DNA of 64,000 bases from Bacteriovoracales bacterium (GTDB lineage: Bacteria > Bdellovibrionota > Bacteriovoracia > Bacteriovoracales > Bacteriovoracaceae), in NCBI GenBank assembly GCA_028346125.1, contig JAOMEV010000003.1, positions 1-64,000 on the forward strand, read 5' to 3'. Position 1 is the first letter of the stretch; each line of letters opens with the position of its first letter. The notes below the pieces were generated by a model that saw only the letters and a program-made list of their open reading frames with translations, ran no database searches and was not told where the DNA came from. Shown one piece after another: positions 8,934-18,467 of this stretch. Position numbers and translations under genes: made by a program.

Positions 8934-10064
8934 TCAGCCCATAACTTTACCAAAAACATCTGAAAAGCTTTTTACTGTTCTGTCTATATTATGCAATTTA
9001 TCCAGGCCAAAGAGACCAATACGAAAAGTTTGAAAGTCCTCAGGTTCATCACATTTAAGTGGCACTCCGCCCGCAATTTGAATTCCCTTTTCTAAAAACT
9101 TTTGACCATTTTTTACGAGAGGATCTTCTGTATAACTGACCACAACACCAGGTGCCTGAAATCCTTCCGCTGCAAGACTTTTAATCCCCTTACTTTTAAG
9201 GAAAGCACGAATTCGATTTCCAAGTTCTTGTTGTTCATTACGGACTTTATCTAGGCCATACTCGAGGGCCTCTTTCATAGCGTCGCGAAACATACGGATG
9301 CTATCTGTAGGCATTGTTGCATGGTAAGCATGACCACCATTCTCATAGGCCTCCATAATCTGGAGCCATTTTTTTAAATCACAGGCAAAGCTTGTACTGG
9401 AGGTTGAGTGAATGCGTTCTTTCGCTAAGGGCCCAAGCATAACGAGAGCGCAACAAGGAGAAGAACTCCATCCTTTCTGAGGAGCACTGATAAGAATATC
9501 TACGCCACATTTTTCCATATCAACCCAAATTGTCCCCGAGGCAATACAGTCTAACACCATCATTCCACCTACTGAGTGAACAGCTTCAGCAACAGTGCGA
9601 ATGTATTCATCTGGAAGAATCATTCCTGAAGCAGTCTCCACATGGGGAGCAAAAACAAGATCAGGTTTTACTTCTTTGATAGTTTTAACAACTTCTTCAA
9701 TAGGAGCTGGCGCAAAGGGTGCTTGTTTCCCTTCTTCAATAGGTCTGGCCTTTAAAACTGTTGAGCTAGAAGGAATTTTTCCCGCTTCAAAAATCTGACT
9801 CCAACGATAACTAAAAAATCCATTTCGAATAACCAAGCACTTTTTATCTGTCGCAAACTGGCGAGCAACGGCCTCCATTCCAAAGGTTCCACTCCCCGGA
9901 ACAACGGCAACGGCCTTTGCATGATAAACCTCTTTCAATGAATTTGAAATATCCCTCATCACTTCCTGGAACGGCCCTGACATATGATTTAAAGAACGGT
10001 CTGTGTAGACCACTGAATATTCTAATGGGCCAGAAGGATCTATGTGAGAGAGTAAACTTGCCAT
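8934..10064 (-). CDS. Class V aminotransferase, alanine-glyoxylate type
   Basis: A 376-residue PLP enzyme of the class V (AGXT/serine-pyruvate) family. Recognisable features are the VPGSGTFGMEAV phosphate-binding turn near residue 57, LDCIASG with the cofactor Asp, and the Schiff-base Lys in SAPQKGWSSSP, with an RIGLFG segment carrying the substrate Arg near the C-terminus. The likely reaction is transamination of glyoxylate or a similar 2-oxo acid with alanine or serine. That would fit glyoxylate made by the ureide genes about 8 kb away, but the link is inference. The ATG has AAGGAGA upstream. Neighbours on both sides are spaced, so it is probably a single-gene unit. Confidence 0.82.
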   Translation of the reverse strand: MASLLSHIDPSGPLEYSVVYTDRSLNHMSGPFQEVMRDISNSLKEVYHAKAVAVVPGSGTFGMEAVARQFATDKKCLVIRNGFFSYRWSQIFEAGKIPSSSTVLKARPIEEGKQAPFAPAPIEEVVKTIKEVKPDLVFAPHVETASGMILPDEYIRTVAEAVHSVGGMMVLDCIASGTIWVDMEKCGVDILISAPQKGWSSSPCCALVMLGPLAKERIHSTSSTSFACDLKKWLQIMEAYENGGHAYHATMPTDSIRMFRDAMKEALEYGLDKVRNEQQELGNRIRAFLKSKGIKSLAAEGFQAPGVVVSYTEDPLVKNGQKFLEKGIQIAGGVPLKCDEPEDFQTFRIGLFGLDKLHNIDRTVKSFSDVFGKVMG

Positions 10065-10144
10065 CTTGATCTCCTTTTAACAAAGAGAACGATGTTTACT
10101 TTGAATTTTTTCTTTGTCAAGAAAAACTCTTCCTGACCAAAAAG

Positions 10145-11176
10145 TCAAAGCTCGCTTTCTAAGGCAAAACCCATGTTCGAGGCCATACTTGATGAGTAGG
10201 CACTATTGTAATTTTTAGCGAGATTTTCATTTCTTACCTTTATCTCTGCTGGAGTCATCGGTACCATATAAAGGTCAACGCCTCCCCCGGCCTTCACGTT
10301 GGGGAAAACATAAGTGTTTGCCCTAAAGGAAACTTTTGTGCTGTCATCCTTATTCCTTACAGCACCCGCTTCTAAATTTCCGGTTCCTGCCCAAAAAGTT
10401 TCAGCTCCTTTTGATTTTCCTACTTTAAGTCCTATGCCATCTATTTTTCCACCAACTTGGTAATTTTCTGCATCTTTAAACTTAATAGAATTATCTCCAA
10501 CCTTTTTCTCAAAAGTAACGCTGGTATTGTCAGCAACATGACTATGCCATTCTTTACCAAAAACTCCCCACAATGAATCCATGAGGCTTGTTCCCGAAGC
10601 GACCTTTGCCGTTTTCCCATCAACATTTTTAAAAGTACCACTCGATGACGGTTTCGCAATAACTTCTTTATAAGAAGCTTTTATAGGCCCTCCTTTTACC
10701 TGGGCCTGGGCCGTAACTTTGCCCTTAAAATCTGTTCTAAAGCCAGCATTAGAACCTCCTTTAGAAACTCCGACAAAACCATCAACACTTGAACCCATAG
10801 GATTTTTTAATTTTCCTTTAGTTCGTATTTCAGTTTTTGCTGGCCCGTAACCTAAACTAAAATTAGTTTTTAAAGTAGCATCACTAAAAGTTTTCTTTTG
10901 AACATCATATGATTTCCAAACTTCGGCCCCACCTGAGGCAATACCGGCATTGGCCTGAACCTTACCCATCATATCAACTTTAGTAACTTTTGAATTCCAC
11001 ATAAGCTTAAACATTCCAGGCCTTCCTGGGTTAGAACTTGAACCTGTCGGTAGACTACCCGACCACAAAGTTCCTCCAGCATAGCCAGGCTCATCGCCTA
11101 ATTCAAATTGGGCCATTGCTTGTTGACCTAGGAATGTTACAAAAAAGAAGGACAATAAAATTTTAAATCTTTTCAT
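10145..11176 (-). CDS. Secreted beta-rich protein of unknown function
   Basis: A 343-residue protein with a signal peptide (KILLSFFFVTFLGQQAMAQ, cleavage after AMA). The mature part is rich in Gly, Ser and Lys and in alternating short hydrophobic strands, with few charged helices, suggesting an extended beta structure. I recognise no family. It starts 11 bp after the stop of the periplasmic binding-protein-like gene and has AGAGGTGTG before the ATG, so the two are probably one operon. Its envelope or extracellular location is the only functional inference I would make. Confidence 0.65.
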   Translation of the reverse strand: MKRFKILLSFFFVTFLGQQAMAQFELGDEPGYAGGTLWSGSLPTGSSSNPGRPGMFKLMWNSKVTKVDMMGKVQANAGIASGGAEVWKSYDVQKKTFSDATLKTNFSLGYGPAKTEIRTKGKLKNPMGSSVDGFVGVSKGGSNAGFRTDFKGKVTAQAQVKGGPIKASYKEVIAKPSSSGTFKNVDGKTAKVASGTSLMDSLWGVFGKEWHSHVADNTSVTFEKKVGDNSIKFKDAENYQVGGKIDGIGLKVGKSKGAETFWAGTGNLEAGAVRNKDDSTKVSFRANTYVFPNVKAGGGVDLYMVPMTPAEIKVRNENLAKNYNSAYSSSMASNMGFALESEL

Positions 11177-11187
11177 TTTTCACACCT

Positions 11188-12018
11188 CTATTTTTTCCAT
11201 TTTTTTAAAAAGCGAAGGCCCTTGAGACTATTTTTGTAGAGGTCCTTTCGTGGATCCGTGATTTCATTCAAATAGGCCTTGACCTTTCCCTGTTCTTTTA
11301 GTTTTTTGAATCCCTCATTAAAATCATTAATTAATTTTTGATTTTGGGAGTGCTTTTTACTTAAGATAAGGTGACTCCATCCTTCATAGAGAGGCTTCTT
11401 CTCGTGGTGGGTCACCATTCTCTGATACTTTTTAGGAAAATACTCTTTCAACTGGTGATAGCCAACAAGCTTTTCCTGGGGAAACAAATCTATTTTTTTG
11501 TGGACGAGGTAAGCAAAGGCAAATTCACTTAGGTAGGTTCTTCCGACTTTTATTCTCCCCTTCCTCTCTGCTTCAGCGAATTCCTTTCCATAGTGAAAAC
11601 CAATAATCGCACCGATCCTAAGCCTTGAAAGGTCTGATAATCTATTAAAAATAACGGGGGATTCTTTTCGATGAAAAAATACATGTTTTTCGTGAATTAG
11701 GGGCTCACTGTAATGAAAATCCTTTTCTCTTTCTGGAGTCTTAAACCAAAGAAGAGTTCCATGAACTTTTCCACCTTTTGGTGTTCTTCCCTTTTTTCCC
11801 CAGGCCATGCTTTCCTGCCAATGGGCAAAATGAATCTCTACCTTGTGCCCTTTCATTTCAAAGGCCTCTGTTACAATTTTTCCAGCTATTCCATTTTTGT
11901 CCATTTTTGGCGAAAGATAAGGTGGCCAGTTTCCGGCCATAAGGTGAATCGTTTCAGCAAAAGTAGAGTTTAAAAATAAAAAAGAAAAGAGCAATAATAC
12001 AAGTTTCTTTTTTTTCAT
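11188..12018 (-). CDS. Periplasmic solute-binding (SBP_bac_3-like) protein
   Basis: About 276 residues; the ATG at 12018 has AAGGA seven bases upstream and is preferred over the TTG at 12021. A signal peptide (LVLLLFSFLFLNSTFA) is followed by IHLMAGNWPPYLSPK and GIAGKIVTEAF, the opening of family 3 amino-acid-type binding proteins; RIGAIIGFHYG and GWSHLILSKKH mark the second lobe. Stand-alone proteins of this type in predatory and aquatic bacteria are often sensors or scavengers rather than ABC subunits, and no permease or ATPase adjoins it here. It forms an operon with the secreted protein downstream. Confidence 0.75.
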   Translation of the reverse strand: MKKKKLVLLLFSFLFLNSTFAETIHLMAGNWPPYLSPKMDKNGIAGKIVTEAFEMKGHKVEIHFAHWQESMAWGKKGRTPKGGKVHGTLLWFKTPEREKDFHYSEPLIHEKHVFFHRKESPVIFNRLSDLSRLRIGAIIGFHYGKEFAEAERKGRIKVGRTYLSEFAFAYLVHKKIDLFPQEKLVGYHQLKEYFPKKYQRMVTHHEKKPLYEGWSHLILSKKHSQNQKLINDFNEGFKKLKEQGKVKAYLNEITDPRKDLYKNSLKGLRFLKKWKK

Positions 12019-12144
12019 CAAGGTATCCTTATTTAATAAAATATTGTTTAGGTAACCTTATTTACGGAAAGTAAAAATATAACTTTTGCTAAAACATTTA
12101 AGGTGGCAAAAAGTCCTAGTATGAGTTGATCACTATAGTCAGCT

Positions 12145-13767
12145 TTAACGAAGAAACTGCTCCACTTTTTTCTTTTGTTTTCTAAGGTAGTTGTTAAAAT
12201 CATCAACAAACTTGATGTATTCTTTGGCCTTTTTGTCGCCTTTTTTGGATAAATTCCAGCGGTCCTTATAAAATTTAGACTTTTTCCTCATACCAACTTT
12301 TAATAGGGCCTGATTATAACGATTTAAATAAAAACGATAATGGTCACTCAAACCTTCAAAAGTCCTCTTTCCCTGTGGGTGATAATATGAAAACTCCCTT
12401 TTATCTCCTGCCGTGGTATAACGAGTAATTCTACTTTTGAGAGAAAAATCTTTAGTTCTAAAGTTACTAAACCATTCTTTAAAATCCGCAGCACTCTGAA
12501 AGGGGTTTTTCACTTTTTCTTTAAACCAATGGAATTTATTTTTTATACTTTTTTTTCTACTCGAACCTGAAAGCGCCAAAACTTGAAGAACATAATCATT
12601 ATTTTTAAAAAGACGATTTAATTTATTTTTTACAACTTTGGAATGGGGATTGCCAATTGTACCGTAAAGAGGAATTTTTTCGACAATCGTTCCTGGCCGT
12701 TGAGGAATAAACCCTCCTTCTCCTAAGTTGACAGACTCTTGAAAAACTCGTCTCTTTTCTTTATCACTCCAATAGTTATCAATATCAATAGGTTCTCTAT
12801 TTAAATTATCAAAAATCTCTACAAAATAATTGGCAGGGATAGCAACTTGAGTAAATTGTTTAAACAAAGGGAGGTCAGTCATCACCGGGGGAAAAATCCC
12901 TGTGACTTTTGCAAGAGAATTGATGGCCAAATGAGTACAATTTTTAAAAAACATGTCCCACTCATAGACCGCTTTTTTCTTAACTCCAGATGATAAAAAG
13001 CGTCCTCTATATTTTTCTCCTACTTTAACAAGTTTTCTATCTTCATTCGACTCTTCGACCATTTTTTTCATGAGCCTCTTATTTAAAGGAATATTGACAC
13101 AATAAAGATTCCTCCCATAAGAAATAGCTATCCCTGTACCAAAAGCTATTTTAGCTATTTCAATATGTTTCTCTTTATCTCTCTGTTTAGACAATTTATC
13201 AGAAAATTCAGTTGCCTCCATAGACTTGGCCCAAGAATAGGCTTCCTTTTTAAAAAGAACCCCATTTGTCGCACCTTTTGATACAGCGTACTCCGACACT
13301 TTATTTCTGCCCGAATCATCCAAAATATCTTTACCATTAAGAAGTCCCACTCCTAAAAAAAGATCAAGTCCTGGAACATTCATATAAATCGTATTTTTTA
13401 AATAAGAATCTACAGTTATTCCAGTGCCTAGATTAGGATTATTGAGCTTTTTGCGATTTGACTTATATTCTGGAAGATCCTCACACATCACAAGGGGGCT
13501 AAGGGAATTTATTCCTTTCCTTTTATCAATACATACCTTGCTCAAAAACATGAATGCATGACCACCAATTCCACCTCCCTCACCTTCAAAAGGGGTTCGC
13601 TGAGTACTCGCACAATACTTATAATAATAAGGATACATGTTTGACATAACATGAGGTGGAGCGAAGGTACCTGGAGAAACTGTCTCTTTGAAGCCAGCAG
13701 GAAATTTTGCCCAATTAACTTCCATTAAGAGTAAAAATGCAATAAATACCTTTTGTACCTTAAGCAT
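12145..13767 (-). CDS. Secreted protein with possible permuted papain-like site
   Basis: A 540-residue exported protein (signal KVFIAFLLLMEVNWA). I do not recognise a named family with certainty, but the order of a glycine-flanked His (IGGHAFMFLSKVC, about residue 70) followed about 210 residues later by FFKNCTHLAINSLAKV resembles permuted NlpC/P60-LRAT-like folds, where a His strand precedes an NCxH nucleophile helix. The second half is lysine- and arginine-rich and helical. It starts 15 bp after the stop of the 1324-residue kinase, with its AAGGAA site in that gap, so the two are co-transcribed; it could act on the envelope under control of, or as ligand source for, that kinase (inference). 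Confidence 0.6.
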   Translation of the reverse strand: MLKVQKVFIAFLLLMEVNWAKFPAGFKETVSPGTFAPPHVMSNMYPYYYKYCASTQRTPFEGEGGGIGGHAFMFLSKVCIDKRKGINSLSPLVMCEDLPEYKSNRKKLNNPNLGTGITVDSYLKNTIYMNVPGLDLFLGVGLLNGKDILDDSGRNKVSEYAVSKGATNGVLFKKEAYSWAKSMEATEFSDKLSKQRDKEKHIEIAKIAFGTGIAISYGRNLYCVNIPLNKRLMKKMVEESNEDRKLVKVGEKYRGRFLSSGVKKKAVYEWDMFFKNCTHLAINSLAKVTGIFPPVMTDLPLFKQFTQVAIPANYFVEIFDNLNREPIDIDNYWSDKEKRRVFQESVNLGEGGFIPQRPGTIVEKIPLYGTIGNPHSKVVKNKLNRLFKNNDYVLQVLALSGSSRKKSIKNKFHWFKEKVKNPFQSAADFKEWFSNFRTKDFSLKSRITRYTTAGDKREFSYYHPQGKRTFEGLSDHYRFYLNRYNQALLKVGMRKKSKFYKDRWNLSKKGDKKAKEYIKFVDDFNNYLRKQKKKVEQFLR

Positions 13768-13782
13768 AATTTTTTCCTTACT

Positions 13783-16700
13783 TTAAGACTTTGCTTTATC
13801 AAGAGGAACCTTATGGTCAATCTCTATTTTAAATTCTGTTCCTTTTCCTGGAATGTTATTAAGAGTAAGCTCTGCCCCTATGGCCTCTAGGTTCTTTTTC
13901 ACAACATCCATACCGACCCCTCTTCCTGAGACTTCTGTTGTGACCTCTTTTGTACTAAAATTTGGTAAGAAGATTAATGCAACTTTTTCATCATCACTCA
14001 TTGAATCAAATTGATCTTCGGAAACAATATTTTGCTGAAGGGCCTTCTTAAAAACAGCTTCGGGGTTTACTCCCTTACCATCATCCCTCACACATATTTC
14101 AAGAATATCTTCTGACTTAGCATTGCACTCTATTTCAAGTGTTCCAAATTCTTCCTTCCCTTTTGAGATACGGATATCAGGGCCTTCAATCCCATGATCA
14201 AGAGAATTTCTTACAAGATGAATCATGGAGTCTAGAAGAAGGTTTAATTTATCCCTATGAAGAGAACCTTGATCACCAGAAAGAACAAATTGAACTTTCT
14301 TCCCAAGGTCCTGAGAAAGTTCTTTAACGATACTTTTAAATCGCACAAAAGAGTATTTAACTGGCATATCCAAGAGCCTATCAAATTGATTAAAAACATT
14401 ATTAAGCTCATTTTTTCCTTCAGATTCTTGAAGGTAAGAGATCGTTTTTTTAAATTGATTAAAGTTATCAAGAAGAACTTCCACCATTTGCGGCATAACA
14501 ACTTCTTTTGACTCACTTTCAAACTCTGTGTAAAGCCGAAGAAAAGTTAGTACTTCCAGTTGCCTTAAATAACTATCATGTTTTGTTTCGACAAACCTTT
14601 TTAGTGTAAAAAAGAAAGTGCTATTTCCTTCCTCTTCATTGGTTATTGTTTTACCTATAGACTCTGGCGAAAAATTATCTTCTAAATCGTTAAGAACTCC
14701 AGGCAATTTATCAAGAAATTGGCCAGTAGGAACAAAAGATTTAATGGCCATATTGTGGGAACATTGAAGAAAAGTTTCCATAATTTCAAAAAACTTTTGT
14801 GGTGTTTCTTCTTCTCTTTTCAAACTCCTAAGGAAAGAGATAAAGACTGTTTTTCCTAAAGACCCCTCCTGATCAAGATCTAAATTATTTTCTTGAAAGC
14901 CCTTGAAAGTTTCACGCATCATTTCAGGGTTACTATTTTTGTTTAAATCAAGAGATGAAATAAGTGCGAGATAACTCCAAATTTCCCGACAATAAGGAAG
15001 TAAGGTTTTATCTAGAAGCTTATCCCCTTCGATTACCAAAAATCCTTTTTTGACAATTCGGTCTATAAAATCCAAGTTATTTTCTTTGGCGGTAATTTTG
15101 AGCGCCTCAAGACCGACTTTGATATCATGGTCATCTAATTTGTCTTCCAGAACATTTTTGGCCAAAGAAAATGACTCGTTAAAAACTTTAACCCAGGACT
15201 CATGAGAAACAGATTGCCTATCCTTGTGCATCTGGGCCTTAAAAAAAAGTTCTTTTCCTAATTGAAAGACCTTCTTTTGAGGCATTAAGATGCATTCTTC
15301 GAATTTTTCCTTTGTTAGATCACCATCATGACCAAAGACCTCTAAACCTGTTTCCAAGGTGTGTACGAGATCAGACATTTCTCTTTCACCAATAGAGCGA
15401 GCAATTCCTTTGGTTGTATGAAGACACATTTTCAACTGGTAAAAAAAGTTAGAAAAGGTATCCCTACTTTTAATTCGTTTAACTTTTTCGGAAAAATTCT
15501 TGCCCTCAATCTTTTCTAGAGGATGAGTGATTGCCTCTTGTAAAAGGAGGTCAAAAAGGTAAAGGGAATGCTGAAGCTCTCGTTTAAACTTTTTATCTTC
15601 CGTAAAGTGAAGATCAAAAACTTCTTGACCAACTTTCATATAGTCATTAATCTGCCCTTGTACGCCATACAGTTGTTGAATGAACTCATCAACGGTCGTA
15701 AACTCTGGTTTTGTTTCTTCTTTTTCAAGATCCTTAAAGTCTGTTACTTTTGTTTCAAGGTGATGAACCATCGTTGAAATAAGTGAAAGACCAAAAATTC
15801 TAGAGTTTCCTTTAAGAGTATGAAGGTTCCTAAAAAGGCTTTCTAACTCGGGGAATTTTTCTTTTTCAGAAATATTATTGCGATAATCTTTTGTCGCATT
15901 AATAGCATTTCCTGCTAACTTAATCGCATTGGTGAAAAACATACCCAAGTCTTCTTTATTTGATGATGCCATTTCCTGAAGCATCTGAATATTTTTTGAA
16001 GCTGCCGTTTTTTGTTCACTCATTTCTTTTTCTAATTTTTCTATTTCAGTAATATCTTCCACAACAAACATAATTCTTTCTAAGGTCTCATTACTATTCC
16101 AAAGTGGGTTATAAACAAGCTTCAGGATTTTATCATCTACCTCATCACTTTCTTTATAAATAATTCTACGGGGAAAATTATCTTCCGACAGGTCCCACTG
16201 AAGTTCATCAGAGTCAAAGCATGCATTAAAACAACTTTCAATGGTTGCGAATATTTCAGATGACTTATCAATTGATGCATAAACATGATCAAAAACGTTT
16301 TCTCCTTCAATATTTTTCCCAAAAATATCCATTGTGAAACGAGAAACAGGTGTCATAACTATTCCGTCACTATTAATTGTAAAAACGGATTGCCTCATAT
16401 TATTAAGTAAATTTGAAACATTCCCTTCAGATTCCTCTGCTCGCTCTTTTGCATCTACCGCCTCTTTGGTTCTTACAACAACTTCTTTTTCCAAATCTTT
16501 ACTAAGCTTTTCGGCCGTTTTATAGGCCCTTGAAAAGTTTGTCGCGAGAATATAACTTTGTATAAAAATAAAGGCCATAAATGTATAAGGAGTTATAAAT
16601 GGAGGCTCCGTTACCTTATGGGTTATAAGAAGGTCATACACGACCCCGAAAGAAAAAACGAAAACAGCAAGAAGTAAAAGCCTTGCATTCTGGGCATTTT

Positions 16701-17757
16701 TGACTGAGGCCCTAACAATATTAAAAGTTGTATAAAGAAGACCTGAGAACAAAATAACCTGATAAATATTCAATCCTAGCTTTTGGGTATAAACAACGGG
16801 TGTATTAAATAAGCTATAAAGAGAGAATAAAATACCACAAGTACCAAAAAACATAATCACTTTTTTATTAATATAATCTTTTAAAAGCTCGTGTATAAAC
16901 ATTATAAATATAGGTACACCTAAATACATCGATATATATTCGATATAAGAATTAAGCATAAAAAGAGTTTTTGACTTTTCAACAAAATACATCAAAAATG
17001 TTTTCTCAGCGAACTCCCTCAAAAAAAAGTTAAAGCATAAAATTCCAAACCATAAGCTCCCTAGATCTTCTCTCCTAAGACTAAAAAGGCCAAAATGGTA
17101 AAGAGACATAATTAAAATAACTCCAAGAAGGAAGAATGCCCTAAAGTTATTTTTAGTAAACTCTTCAGTGATTACTGATCCTTTTCCCATGGTGAATGAT
17201 CCAAAAAAGCCTCCCGCACGATAATGAAAATTAGATGTTTGAACTAGAATAGTAAAATCACCACTTTCAAGCGTAACCTCTGCCATTCTTTGAGATGCGG
17301 TTGGTATAGAGGTTTCTGACGATGTTCCGACTTGGCCTGCTTTAAACACAGGAATTATTTTATCTCCCTGTACAATCGTAAATGAATAGGCCGTCGCAAA
17401 ATAACGAACAAAAAATGCTATCTTGGTCTTTGTTTTTAGGCCTTCGACTTTTAGAACATAAGTTCCATAACCCAAAGTAAATTGTTTTTTAGGATTATTT
17501 GGATCTTTTATGGCATTAGTCCACTCACCAGGCATTTTCACTTTTATAGGACTTGGTGGTAGGCCCTCTTTTAAAATTTCTTCAGGTTTAATTAATTTTT
17601 TCCAGTAAAAATGCCAATCTCCATAAAGTTCGATTTTTTCATTTTTATCAATATCCCACTGACTTAAGTCTATTCTTCCTTTTTTAGCAATTGGATTTGC
17701 CAGACAAAGATCATAAAGAAAAATAAACATGAAGAGAAAACGAAAACATATTTTCAT
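13783..17757 (-). CDS. 7TM-DISM receptor / dual-Hpt / CheA-like histidine kinase
   Basis: A 1324-residue sensor kinase. Signal peptide (1-20); periplasmic jelly-roll DISM-type domain (about 25-200; YGDWHFYW, PGEW, GYGTYVLKV); seven membrane helices (about 205-405); coiled coil (410-450); PAS (450-575, ending VVEDITEIEKLE); Hpt with His646 (NLHTLKGNSR); a second Hpt-like segment with His780 (CLHTTKGIARS); a long helical region; CheA P3/P4-like end with N box HLVRNSLDHGIE (about 1180-1191), DDGKGV and GRGVGMDVV. No CheW-like P5 domain follows. It presumably autophosphorylates one or both His and passes phosphate to separate CheY-like regulators (inference). AAGGAAGG precedes the ATG, and the periplasmic protein gene follows 15 bp later. 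Confidence 0.9.
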   Translation of the reverse strand: MKICFRFLFMFIFLYDLCLANPIAKKGRIDLSQWDIDKNEKIELYGDWHFYWKKLIKPEEILKEGLPPSPIKVKMPGEWTNAIKDPNNPKKQFTLGYGTYVLKVEGLKTKTKIAFFVRYFATAYSFTIVQGDKIIPVFKAGQVGTSSETSIPTASQRMAEVTLESGDFTILVQTSNFHYRAGGFFGSFTMGKGSVITEEFTKNNFRAFFLLGVILIMSLYHFGLFSLRREDLGSLWFGILCFNFFLREFAEKTFLMYFVEKSKTLFMLNSYIEYISMYLGVPIFIMFIHELLKDYINKKVIMFFGTCGILFSLYSLFNTPVVYTQKLGLNIYQVILFSGLLYTTFNIVRASVKNAQNARLLLLAVFVFSFGVVYDLLITHKVTEPPFITPYTFMAFIFIQSYILATNFSRAYKTAEKLSKDLEKEVVVRTKEAVDAKERAEESEGNVSNLLNNMRQSVFTINSDGIVMTPVSRFTMDIFGKNIEGENVFDHVYASIDKSSEIFATIESCFNACFDSDELQWDLSEDNFPRRIIYKESDEVDDKILKLVYNPLWNSNETLERIMFVVEDITEIEKLEKEMSEQKTAASKNIQMLQEMASSNKEDLGMFFTNAIKLAGNAINATKDYRNNISEKEKFPELESLFRNLHTLKGNSRIFGLSLISTMVHHLETKVTDFKDLEKEETKPEFTTVDEFIQQLYGVQGQINDYMKVGQEVFDLHFTEDKKFKRELQHSLYLFDLLLQEAITHPLEKIEGKNFSEKVKRIKSRDTFSNFFYQLKMCLHTTKGIARSIGEREMSDLVHTLETGLEVFGHDGDLTKEKFEECILMPQKKVFQLGKELFFKAQMHKDRQSVSHESWVKVFNESFSLAKNVLEDKLDDHDIKVGLEALKITAKENNLDFIDRIVKKGFLVIEGDKLLDKTLLPYCREIWSYLALISSLDLNKNSNPEMMRETFKGFQENNLDLDQEGSLGKTVFISFLRSLKREEETPQKFFEIMETFLQCSHNMAIKSFVPTGQFLDKLPGVLNDLEDNFSPESIGKTITNEEEGNSTFFFTLKRFVETKHDSYLRQLEVLTFLRLYTEFESESKEVVMPQMVEVLLDNFNQFKKTISYLQESEGKNELNNVFNQFDRLLDMPVKYSFVRFKSIVKELSQDLGKKVQFVLSGDQGSLHRDKLNLLLDSMIHLVRNSLDHGIEGPDIRISKGKEEFGTLEIECNAKSEDILEICVRDDGKGVNPEAVFKKALQQNIVSEDQFDSMSDDEKVALIFLPNFSTKEVTTEVSGRGVGMDVVKKNLEAIGAELTLNNIPGKGTEFKIEIDHKVPLDKAKS

Positions 17758-17804
17758 AAAAAACCTTCCTTAATAATGAGGCTTATCGTAAATTTGACTA
17801 GTTC

Positions 17805-17844
17805 AATTAAGTTTTTTGAGGAAGGAAATTAAATTTTTTGAGGA
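17805..17844. promoter_or_regulatory. Direct repeat upstream of the large kinase gene
   Basis: Two 18-base copies of AATTAA(G/A)TTTTTTGAGGA lie at 17805-17822 and 17827-17844, period 22 bp, differing at one base. They are about 50-90 bp upstream of the kinase start at 17757, in the place expected for a promoter or operator. Two helical turns between copies would suit a dimeric regulator (inference). Confidence 0.4.
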
Positions 17845-17885
17845 ATAAATTTTAATTTGTCTTTAAAATACTTATTAAATAAAAT

Positions 17886-18434
17886 TTAGGTAACAATAAA
17901 TTTTTGGGTGACTTTCGATTCAACAGTATCTCCATCTGGATCAAGCCGGTCTTCAAACACTGCACAACTAAAACTTTGCTCATTGTTTAGTACGGTCAAA
18001 GGAAAATGCCATACTCCTGGTTTATAAATAATTCCCTGAGATCCTTTGGCCTTGAAGGCCTTAAGGGTACCAGGAATAGAAGTATCTGTTCCTCTGGCAA
18101 CAATAACCAAATACTCGGTCTCCTTTCCGAAAGGCCTTTTTGGGCACAAGGGAATGAAGGCCTGCGAGGAATTAGGATGTTTTTCCAAAAGCTCAACTTT
18201 AATAGGTAAAGTCGATGGCCTTATATGAAAAATACTCATGCAGGCCTTTGCATTCGGTCTCAAGTTTTCAAAATTGTCACAAATAACTTTCTTTTCACCT
18301 CTCCCCTGATTGACACTTGTACCGATAGTTCCATCATCTTTTCTCTCAACAACATATCCAAACTCAGAGAATGATTCCTGAGTTAAGGGAGTTAAATAAA
18401 TTTCAGGCAAGATATTGACCTCTATTGTTTCCAT
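17886..18434 (-). CDS. allA: Ureidoglycolate lyase
   Basis: A 182-residue cupin-fold enzyme that splits ureidoglycolate into glyoxylate and urea, the last ureide step of allantoin catabolism in the cytoplasm. Family signs are FSEFGYVVE near the N-terminus, EKHPNSSQAFIPL with the metal His region in the middle, and YKPGVWHFPLTVL near residue 145. Length is normal for the family. It lies 33 bp after the allantoicase fusion gene and is almost certainly in the same operon, which supplies its substrate. The ATG has an AGGGAAAAG site. Confidence 0.9.
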   Translation of the reverse strand: METIEVNILPEIYLTPLTQESFSEFGYVVERKDDGTIGTSVNQGRGEKKVICDNFENLRPNAKACMSIFHIRPSTLPIKVELLEKHPNSSQAFIPLCPKRPFGKETEYLVIVARGTDTSIPGTLKAFKAKGSQGIIYKPGVWHFPLTVLNNEQSFSCAVFEDRLDPDGDTVESKVTQKFIVT

Positions 18435-18467
18435 CTTCTTTTCCCTAATTAAGAGGCATAACGTCCC

